From positions 1-5,364 of the forward strand of contig CANHOE010000202.1 in assembly GCA_947462175.1 (NCBI GenBank): DNA of 5,364 nt, in the 5' to 3' direction. Of this stretch, positions 1 to 5,364 are shown one piece after another. This DNA is from Burkholderiales bacterium. Its GTDB lineage: Bacteria; Pseudomonadota; Gammaproteobacteria; Burkholderiales; Burkholderiaceae_C. The position numbers were made by a program, and so were the translations under genes. A model generated the notes under the pieces. The model was given only the letters and a program-made list of their open reading frames with translations. It did no database searches and had not been told where the DNA came from. Within the stretch, counting starts at the first letter, position 1. Each line of letters opens with the position of its first letter.

Positions 1-982
1 GGAAGAGCGCATCGCCACGCTGGAAGGCGGCCTGCAGACCTTGCTGCTGCCCAGCGGCCTTGCGGCGATCGCTCTGGTCGGCATGGCGCTGCTGCGCGCC
101 GGCGACGAGGTGCTGATTCCCGATAACGCCTACGGTCCGAACAAGGAACTCGCGCGCGGTGAGCTCGCGCGCTGGGGCATCACGCACCGCTTCTATGACG
201 CGATGGACCCGTCGTCGCTGGAGGCGGTACTGGGCCCGGCGACCAAGCTGGTGTGGCTCGAAGCCGCGGGCTCGGTGACGATGGAGTTCCCCGACCTGTC
301 CGCCCTGATCCGGCTGGTACGCTCGCACGGCGCGCTGATTGCACTCGACAACACCTGGGGCGCCGGCATCGCGTTCAACGCTTTTGAAGTCGAAACTGGG
401 CTCGGTGTCGATGTTTCGGTGCATGCGCTGACCAAGTACCCGTCTGGCGGCGCTGATGTGATGATGGGCTCGGTCACCACTCGTGACGAGTCATTGCATC
501 TGCGCCTGAAAGCCACGCACATGCGCATGGGCTGGGGTGTCGGCGCCAACGATGCCGAGCTGCTGCTGCGATCGCTGCCGACGCTGCCGCTGCGCTATCA
601 CGCACAAGACGTGGTGGGTCGCCAGTTGGCTGGGTGGTGGGGTGAGCGCCCTGAGGTCGTTCAGGTCTTGCACCCAGCACTTGCTGGATCACCAGGGAAC
701 GCTGCTTGGCAGAGGCTCTGCAGTGCGTCGGCAGGGCTGTTCTCGGTGGTATTCGATGAGCGCTACAGCGCTGCGCAGGTGCACGCCTTCGTCGATGCGC
801 TGCGGCTGTTCAAGATCGGCTATTCCTGGGCAGGCCCCGTCAGCCTGGTGGTCCCGTACCAGTTGGGCTCGATGCGAAGCCATCCCGCCTGGGCTGGCAC
901 GCTGATTCGCTTCTCGATCGGGCTGGAATCAGTCGCCGACCTGATCGCAGATTGCGAACAGGCGCTGGCCGCCCTGGGCTGA
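1..982 (+). CDS. metC: Cystathionine beta-lyase (MetC), 5'-truncated by window edge
   Basis: PLP enzyme of the Cys/Met metabolism family. It would cleave cystathionine to homocysteine, pyruvate and ammonia in the cytoplasmic methionine pathway. The reading frame is open from base 2, giving 326 visible residues; against the usual ~390, about 65 N-terminal residues lie off the left edge. The TTG at 41 is only an internal leucine codon. Counting from base 2, I see the YGPN segment (Tyr44), the PLP-ring aspartate in LDNTW (Asp116), the Schiff-base lysine in HALTKYPSGGADVMMG (Lys145, codon 434-436), YSWAGPVSLV near the substrate pocket, and Arg303 in LIRFSIGLE, which in this family binds the substrate carboxylate. 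HALTKYPSGG and the downstream GWGVGANDAELLLRSL fit beta-lyase better than gamma-synthase or O-acetylhomoserine sulfhydrylase, though substrate choice within this family cannot be proven from sequence. The stop TGA is two bases before the next gene, so the two are probably co-transcribed. Confidence 0.93.
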   Translation, partial: EERIATLEGGLQTLLLPSGLAAIALVGMALLRAGDEVLIPDNAYGPNKELARGELARWGITHRFYDAMDPSSLEAVLGPATKLVWLEAAGSVTMEFPDLSALIRLVRSHGALIALDNTWGAGIAFNAFEVETGLGVDVSVHALTKYPSGGADVMMGSVTTRDESLHLRLKATHMRMGWGVGANDAELLLRSLPTLPLRYHAQDVVGRQLAGWWGERPEVVQVLHPALAGSPGNAAWQRLCSASAGLFSVVFDERYSAAQVHAFVDALRLFKIGYSWAGPVSLVVPYQLGSMRSHPAWAGTLIRFSIGLESVADLIADCEQALAALG

Positions 983-984
983 GC

Positions 985-2109
985 ATGCGTTCTGCCCAGC
1001 GTCTGCCGCTCATCGATCTATTGAAGGTCGTTGCCTCACAACTCATCGTGCTGCATCACCTGGCCCGTTATGGGCCGATGGCCGACCACGTGGCGCCGTT
1101 GATGCCTCAGGTGGTCGACTGGCTGGCCGATCCGGCGCGCATGGTGGTGCAGGTTTTTCTGGTGGTGGGCGGCTATCTGGCCGCGCTCAGCCTGGCGCCG
1201 GATGGCCGTGTGTGCACGCTCGCCGAGGCGCGATCTCGCGTGTTTGAGCGTTACTTGCGGCTGGCGTTGCCGCTGGCGCTGGCTCTGCTGTTGGCGATCG
1301 TTGCTGCAGCTGTGGCGCGCCATTGGATGGAACACCCGTCGGTGCCCCTGTCGCCGAGCCCGATGCAGTTCGTAGCCCATCTGTTGTTGCTCCAGGACGT
1401 GATTGGGGAGGAGGCGCTGTCGGCCGGGATCTGGTATGTCGCCATCGACTTGCAGCTCTACGCGGCGCTGGTGATTTGGTTGGCGCTGATGGCGTCGCTG
1501 CTCAAGAACTCGGAGAAGATCCGTGGCGTCTTGCCCTGGGGCGTGGTGCTGGCGGTGACATGGTCTGCCTGGTGTGTGAACCGGGATTCGACCTGGGATG
1601 CTTTTGCACCTTATTTTTTTGCAGCGTACGGACTCGGTGTCTTGGCCGCTTGGGCGCGGGCGAACCCAGCGGCGCTAGTGGCGTTTGCGCTCGCCTTGCT
1701 CAGCGTGATGGCGAGTCTGTGGCTGGAATGGCGTGGGCGGCTGGCCTTGGCTTCAGCGCTGGCGGTGCTGTTGTGGTTCGCACATGAGATCCGCGAACGG
1801 CTGCAGGTCAGCCCGTTTTCATCACGGCCGTCTGGCCTGGATGCGCTGCGCTACCTGGCCCGGATCAGCTACGCGACCTTCCTGGTGCACTTCCCGGTCT
1901 GCCTGGTTGTCAATGCCGCGTTCACGGCGTTCGTGCCGCCACAGGCGTGGCTCCAAGCCGCGGGTGTACTGCTGGCCTGGGGCGGAAGCATCGCCGCGGG
2001 TGCGTTGTTCCACCACTTCGCCGAAGCGCCGCTGATGAGGCTGATCACACGCTGCAAGGCTGCGGGCTGGTCCGTGGGCCGGCAGCAGCAGGGTGCTGTG
2101 TCAGGTTGA
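985..2109 (+). CDS. Acyltransferase-3 family integral membrane protein (putative O-acyltransferase)
   Basis: A 374-residue polytopic inner-membrane protein of the acyltransferase-3 (OafA/WecH-like) family. Members move acyl groups, usually acetyl, onto sugars or other envelope molecules; the acceptor here is unknown. The N-terminus carries the family signature LPLIDLLKVVASQLIVLHH, with Asp11, Lys14 and the likely catalytic His25 spaced as the family's R/K-x10-H motif. FLVVGGYLAA (58-67) matches the FxxSGF/Y segment, IWYVAIDLQLY (149-159) the LWFLxxExQxY segment, and FLVHFPV (299-305) and FAEAPLMRL (345-353) the C-terminal ones. Hydrophobic stretches at about 14-30, 50-70, 91-111, 147-172, 180-197, 206-223, 228-246, 251-266, 293-315 and 322-344 suggest roughly ten membrane helices. 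I chose ATG 985 because the signature starts straight after it; the upstream in-frame start at 952 lies inside metC. No good Shine-Dalgarno is visible, so translation is probably coupled to metC. The 3' neighbour smpB converges on it. Confidence 0.88.
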   Translation: MRSAQRLPLIDLLKVVASQLIVLHHLARYGPMADHVAPLMPQVVDWLADPARMVVQVFLVVGGYLAALSLAPDGRVCTLAEARSRVFERYLRLALPLALALLLAIVAAAVARHWMEHPSVPLSPSPMQFVAHLLLLQDVIGEEALSAGIWYVAIDLQLYAALVIWLALMASLLKNSEKIRGVLPWGVVLAVTWSAWCVNRDSTWDAFAPYFFAAYGLGVLAAWARANPAALVAFALALLSVMASLWLEWRGRLALASALAVLLWFAHEIRERLQVSPFSSRPSGLDALRYLARISYATFLVHFPVCLVVNAAFTAFVPPQAWLQAAGVLLAWGGSIAAGALFHHFAEAPLMRLITRCKAAGWSVGRQQQGAVSG

Positions 2110-2152
2110 GTGAGTGCGTTGCAGCTGGCGACAGGGGAGAAGCCTTCGCTGC

Positions 2153-2165
2153 GCGCTGCCAGCGC
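2153..2165 (+). terminator. Small hairpin between convergent acyltransferase and smpB genes
   Basis: GCGCT-GCC-AGCGC forms a 5-bp stem with a 3-base loop, ending just before the smpB stop codon (2166-2168 on the minus strand). It lies in the 56-base gap between the two converging genes and has no U-tract on either strand. An alternative longer pairing, GCTGGC (2124-2129) with GCCAGC (2158-2163), shares its right arm. A role in stopping either transcript is only inferred from position. Confidence 0.2.
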
Positions 2166-2624
2166 TTACGTCTTCGATGAGACCTTGTGTCTCATCAGGC
2201 GACCCTTTTCCCGGTCCCAATCCCGCTTCTTTTCGGTGTCGCGCTTGTCGTGTTCGGCCTTGCCCTTGGCCAGCGCGATCTCGGCCTTCACCAGACCGCC
2301 CTTGTAGTGCAGGTTCAGCGGCACGAGCGTGAAGCCTTTCTGCTCTACCTTCCCGACCAGCCGCTTGATTTCTTCCTTGTGCATCAGCAGCTTTTTCGTT
2401 CGATCGGCTTCGGGGCTGATGTGGGTCGAGGCACTGCGCAACGCATTGATGCGACAGCCGATCAGAAACAGCTCGCCGTCGCGGATGACCACATAGCCAT
2501 CGGTCAACTGAACCTGGCCGGCTCGGATCGCCTTGATCTCCCAGCCCTGCAGCATCATGCCTGCTTCGTAGCGTTCTTCGATGTGATAGTCGAACCGCGC
2601 GCGTCGGTTCTCGGCAATAGACAT
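2166..2624 (-). CDS. smpB: SsrA-binding protein SmpB
   Basis: Cytoplasmic RNA-binding partner of tmRNA (SsrA) in trans-translation. It delivers alanyl-tmRNA to ribosomes stalled on broken messages, with its tail standing in for mRNA in the empty channel. The 152-residue length is normal. Visible hallmarks are the N-terminal NRRARFDYHIEERYEAG, the beta-barrel motif GWEIKAIRAG (27-36), the STHI segment with downstream basic RTKKLL (66-80), GKAEHDKR (121-128) and the basic tail with DW (135-136) and KGRLM (140-144), which is the ribosome-channel part. ATG 2622-2624 is the natural start; no clear Shine-Dalgarno precedes it on the minus strand. It is divergent from ratA across 47 bases and converges with the acyltransferase gene. 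The tmRNA gene itself is not in this window. Confidence 0.97.
   Translation of the reverse strand: MSIAENRRARFDYHIEERYEAGMMLQGWEIKAIRAGQVQLTDGYVVIRDGELFLIGCRINALRSASTHISPEADRTKKLLMHKEEIKRLVGKVEQKGFTLVPLNLHYKGGLVKAEIALAKGKAEHDKRDTEKKRDWDREKGRLMRHKVSSKT
2176..2196. repeat. Perfect 8-bp inverted repeat in the 3' end of smpB
   Basis: GATGAGAC and GTCTCATC flank a 5-base loop, CTTGT. The repeat is inside the last ten sense codons of smpB (residues MRHKVSS). It could fold on either transcript, near where the convergent acyltransferase message would end. The plus strand has only a TTTT run about ten bases further on (2206-2209), so it is not a canonical intrinsic terminator. Confidence 0.4.
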
Positions 2625-2654
2625 GAGCGGGTCAGCGCGTGGGGAACGCGTCCA

Positions 2655-2685
2655 TAGAATGGCGGCATTGTATGAAGCACGTCAA
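2655..2685. promoter_or_regulatory. Divergent smpB/ratA promoter zone
   Basis: On the plus strand TAGAAT (2655-2660) matches the sigma-70 -10 box at 5 of 6 bases and would start ratA transcription near 2667, only about five bases before its ATG. On the minus strand there are two candidates for smpB. One is TACAAT (2672 to 2667, 5 of 6), with no -35 match at normal spacing. The other is TTGACG (2685 to 2680, 5 of 6 for -35), 18 bases from a weak CATTCT. The plus-strand box also lacks a recognisable -35. The boxes lie within about 20 bases of each other. Confidence 0.35.
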
Positions 2686-3115
2686 AAAATCAGTGCTGCT
2701 GTGGTACTCGCCGCACGAAATGTATGAGCTCGTCACTGCGGTGGCTGACTATCCGAAGTTCCTGCCTTGGTGCGCGCGTGCCGAGGTGCTCCAACACACC
2801 GACAGCACGATGACAGCTCGACTTCATCTGGCGATCGCCGGGCTCCGTCACGCATTCACCACCCGCAACGAACACGACACGGACCGAGCAGTGAGACTGG
2901 CGTTGGTCGACGGGCCGTTCTCGGTGCTTGAAGGTCAGTGGTTGTTCCAGGCCGTGGGTGCCGAGACGCAGGCCTGCAAGATCGAGTTCGAGTTGCGCTA
3001 CGCCTTCGCCAGTGTGGCGCTGGAAGCCGTCGTGAGTCCGGTGTTCGACCGCATTGCAAGCACCTTCGTCGATTCCTTTGTCAAGCGCGCGGCTCAGGTC
3101 TATGGTGACCGCTGA
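2672..3115 (+). CDS. ratA: RatA / COQ10-type START-domain protein
   Basis: A 147-residue single-domain protein of the polyketide cyclase / coenzyme Q-binding COQ10 START family. E. coli RatA (YfjG) was reported to bind the 50S subunit and block 70S formation, while eukaryotic Coq10 relatives bind ubiquinone; which role applies here cannot be read from the sequence. The typical opening KSVLLWYSPHEMYELV runs into ADYPKFLPWC (25-34), followed by the strand motif VDGPFSVLEGQW (79-90), FELRYAFAS (106-114) and the long C-terminal amphipathic helix ending FVKRAAQVYG. I chose ATG 2672 because family members begin with a short MxxVxKSV leader. An in-frame GTG at 2639 would add 11 unsupported residues and cover the -10 box. 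GGCGG (2661-2665) is a weak Shine-Dalgarno six bases upstream, but the predicted message start may fall after it. The 3' end overlaps ratB by 14 bases. Divergent smpB next to ratA is also the E. coli arrangement. Confidence 0.93.
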   Translation: MKHVKKSVLLWYSPHEMYELVTAVADYPKFLPWCARAEVLQHTDSTMTARLHLAIAGLRHAFTTRNEHDTDRAVRLALVDGPFSVLEGQWLFQAVGAETQACKIEFELRYAFASVALEAVVSPVFDRIASTFVDSFVKRAAQVYGDR

Positions 3116-3407
3116 ACAGGCTGACCTCATCTCGGTGGCTGTGGTGTGCAGTCTGGCACCCGGACAAGTGCAACAAATTGACTTGAAATTGCCGCTGGGC
3201 GCCTGTGTCCGTGATGCGCTCAGGATCAGCTGCGTGACCTCAACCGCAGAGGACGCGCCATGGAAGGTCGGCGTATGGGGGCAGTTGCGTACGCTCGACC
3301 ATGTGCTGCGCGATCAGGATCGCGTCGAGATCTATCGCCCGCTGCGAGTCGATCCGAAAGATGCGCGGCGCTTGAGGCACCGTCAGCAACGTCGGGACCG
3401 ACGCTGA
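3102..3407 (+). CDS. RnfH/RatB family protein (UPF0125), ubiquitin-like fold
   Basis: A 101-residue cytosolic protein of the RnfH/RatB family (E. coli YfjF), predicted to adopt a ubiquitin-like beta-grasp fold; its molecular function is not established. Visible family features are the first strand ISVAVVCSLAPGQVQQIDLKL, the LPLGACVRDALR helix segment, KVGVWGQL, the acidic DRVEIYRPL (83-91 or close) and the basic tail VDPKDARRLRHRQQ. YRPL followed by DPKxARR is the strongest hallmark. The start overlaps ratA by 14 bases, so the two are very likely translated from one message. ATG 3102 is followed directly by GTG 3105, and AGG at 3096-3098 is three and six bases from them respectively, so GTG 3105 is a real alternative and would remove one residue. 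The name RnfH is historical; no rnf electron-transport genes lie nearby, and linkage to ratA and smpB is the informative context. Confidence 0.9.
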   Translation: MVTAEQADLISVAVVCSLAPGQVQQIDLKLPLGACVRDALRISCVTSTAEDAPWKVGVWGQLRTLDHVLRDQDRVEIYRPLRVDPKDARRLRHRQQRRDRR

Positions 3408-3437
3408 CGGGCCGGCCACGGTCACTTGGCGTGCCGG
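3380..3437. terminator. Two tandem hairpins between convergent ratB and DUF4124 genes
   Basis: Hairpin 1 pairs CCGTCAGC (3380-3387) with GCTGACGG (3403-3410), 8 bp, and holds an inner stem GTCG/CGAC (3391-3394 with 3399-3402) beyond an AAC bulge; it covers the ratB stop codon. Hairpin 2 pairs CCGGC-C-ACG (3412-3420, one-base bulge) with CGTGCCGG (3430-3437), leaving a nine-base loop. Both can form on either transcript and sit where the two converging messages end. Neither has a U-tract, so this would be at most a non-canonical or bidirectional terminator, or a 3'-end stabiliser. Confidence 0.45.
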
Positions 3438-3441
3438 ATGC

Positions 3442-3459
3442 GCTACTTGCGCTACTTGC
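3442..3459. repeat. 9-bp perfect tandem duplication over the DUF4124 stop codon
   Basis: GCTACTTGC occurs twice back to back (3442-3450 and 3451-3459). On the minus strand the gene ends TGC AAG TAG and is followed directly by CGC AAG TAG, so the unit carries the stop codon and the second copy supplies another in-frame TAG nine bases later. Confidence 0.85.
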
Positions 3460-3961
3460 AATCGGCGCTGATCGTGTCCCGCGTGCGGGCGACCTCTTCG
3501 GCGCGAGCCTTGTCGTCAAGCAATTCTCGTTCGCCCTTCTGGTTGACGCGGGCGACCCGGAGACCGTCTTCAAGGCCGCGCAACTGAAGTCGGGCGCGGT
3601 TGCAGTTGTCGGCTTTCTGGGCCGCCAGCTTCTCAGCTTCTACCTTCGCCTTGGCAGCCTTTTCCTGCTCCTCCTTGCGGAGCTTGGCCTCAAGTTCGGG
3701 CTCGACGACCTTTGCAGGTGCCAGTCCAGACGCCGCTGAAGCCGCACTCTGCGCCGACGAGGCGGCCACCGCAGGAGCTGGGCGCCGGTTGGCTGCAGCG
3801 GGCCGCTGAAGAATGCTGGAGTCAGGCACGCCCTGTGGCGGTGGGAGGTCGCTGTATTGAACCTGGTTGTTCTTGTCGCGCCACTTCCACTGCGCCAGCG
3901 CCGATGTGCACAAGGTGGCGACGAGCACCGCTCCGCATATCGCAACGAACCCTGTACGCAT
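3452..3961 (-). CDS. Exported DUF4124-domain protein with coiled coil
   Basis: A 169-residue protein of unknown function. Residues 1-23 form a Sec signal peptide: basic start MRTG, hydrophobic core, and an ALA-Q cleavage site after Ala23. There is no lipobox, so a soluble periplasmic protein is expected. Directly after cleavage comes a DUF4124 motif, QWKWRDKNNQVQYSDLPPP (24-42), a short beta-type domain common at the N-terminus of proteobacterial exported proteins. An Ala/Pro/Ser-rich linker (about 54-84) follows, then a strongly charged Glu/Lys/Ala helix with coiled-coil character (about 86-118), and a second charged helical part (121-165). The mature protein has only two cysteines, Cys120 and Cys168. 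The start ATG 3959-3961 has a good Shine-Dalgarno, GAAGGG (minus strand, 3973 to 3968), six bases upstream. It is divergent from guaB; recalled Burkholderiales genomes often keep this gene between ratB and guaB, but no functional link is known. Confidence 0.88.
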   Translation of the reverse strand: MRTGFVAICGAVLVATLCTSALAQWKWRDKNNQVQYSDLPPPQGVPDSSILQRPAAANRRPAPAVAASSAQSAASAASGLAPAKVVEPELEAKLRKEEQEKAAKAKVEAEKLAAQKADNCNRARLQLRGLEDGLRVARVNQKGERELLDDKARAEEVARTRDTISADCK

Positions 3962-4061
3962 GGCGAACCCTTCAAGCCGGACTGCAGAAAAGTTTAACTG
4001 TGGTGCCGCGTCGTGCGTGGCATCGAGAACGGCTGAAAGCGTGCGTCTGTTGCGGCATCCC

Positions 4062-4067
4062 TATAAT
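4062..4067 (+). promoter_or_regulatory. guaB -10 box
   Basis: A perfect TATAAT lies 26 bases before the guaB start, in the 132-base gap divergent from the DUF4124 gene. Transcription would begin near 4074. At 16-19 bases upstream nothing resembles TTGACA, and there is no TG extension, so either an activator or a poor -35 must be assumed. On the opposite strand of the gap only a weak TAAACT (3996 to 3991) is visible for the DUF4124 gene. Confidence 0.6.
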
Positions 4068-4080
4068 TTCGTTTTGCGTC

Positions 4081-4085
4081 AGGAG
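4081..4085 (+). promoter_or_regulatory. guaB ribosome binding site
   Basis: AGGAG is eight bases upstream of ATG 4094, an ideal Shine-Dalgarno placement and the strongest in the window. It fixes the guaB start. Confidence 0.85.
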
Positions 4086-4093
4086 CCCTTTCC

Positions 4094-5364
<1,271 letters not shown>

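Noticed and set aside
952..984. Upstream ATG for the acyltransferase inside metC
   Set aside because: The extra 11 residues overlap the MetC C-terminus, and the family signature begins right after ATG 985.
1571..1620. Possible intrinsic terminator inside the acyltransferase gene (GGTG/CACC base plus a T-run)
   Set aside because: The stem is only four base pairs at its base with a loose five-pair inner stem, and the coding frame continues with clear family motifs beyond it.
2187..2657. 156-residue plus-strand frame opposite smpB
   Set aside because: It is the complement of the clearly real smpB gene, and no start signal or family motif supports it.
2639..2671. Upstream GTG start for ratA adding 11 residues
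   Set aside because: The added residues do not resemble the family N-terminus and would include the -10 box; ATG 2672 fits the family.
2672..3407. ratA-ratB as a type II toxin-antitoxin operon
   Set aside because: The proteins belong to START and ubiquitin-like families that are kept as core genes next to smpB; gene order and sizes resemble a toxin-antitoxin pair only superficially.
3260..3739. 159-residue plus-strand frame running from ratB into the DUF4124 gene
   Set aside because: It crosses two convincing genes in a different frame, including the hairpin gap, and its composition is typical of an antisense shadow.
4067..4079. PurR-like half site (minus-strand ACGCAAAA) next to the guaB -10 box
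   Set aside because: Only one half resembles the E. coli PurR operator and the other half does not match, and an E. coli-type PurR is not expected in this group.

Overview
The window looks like chromosomal housekeeping DNA from a high-GC betaproteobacterium, most likely of the order Burkholderiales. The evidence is the protein sequences (MetC, SmpB, RatA, RnfH/RatB, DUF4124, GuaB) and the recalled gene order smpB <-> ratA-ratB, DUF4124, guaB, which is characteristic of that group. The placement is from remembered family features, not a database search. I see no mobile element, CRISPR array, tRNA, rRNA or phage gene, and no stretch over 300 bases without a gene.

Layout: (1) Bases 1-982 (+) hold the 3' five-sixths of a PLP-dependent cystathionine beta-lyase (metC), cut by the left edge. 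(2) Two bases after its stop, 985-2109 (+), lies a multi-pass membrane acyltransferase of the acyltransferase-3 family. (3) smpB is on the minus strand at 2166-2624, converging on the acyltransferase. (4) A 47-base divergent control region separates smpB from ratA (2672-3115, +), which overlaps ratB/rnfH-like (3102-3407, +) by 14 bases. (5) A 44-base convergent gap with two tandem hairpins separates ratB from a minus-strand gene for an exported DUF4124 protein (3452-3961). (6) A 132-base divergent gap with a consensus -10 box and a good Shine-Dalgarno leads into guaB (4094 to the right edge, +), cut after 423 codons with all visible catalytic motifs intact.

Functionally the window mixes methionine biosynthesis (MetC), envelope or glycan acylation (acyltransferase), ribosome rescue and ribosome- or quinone-linked factors (SmpB, RatA, RatB), an unknown periplasmic protein, and guanine nucleotide synthesis (GuaB). 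The coding content is ordinary and I do not see an obviously undescribed system. The points worth a second look are small: the crowded smpB/ratA promoter zone, the paired hairpins over the ratB stop, a 9-base tandem duplication that doubles the stop of the DUF4124 gene, and the two-cysteine helical protein encoded there.
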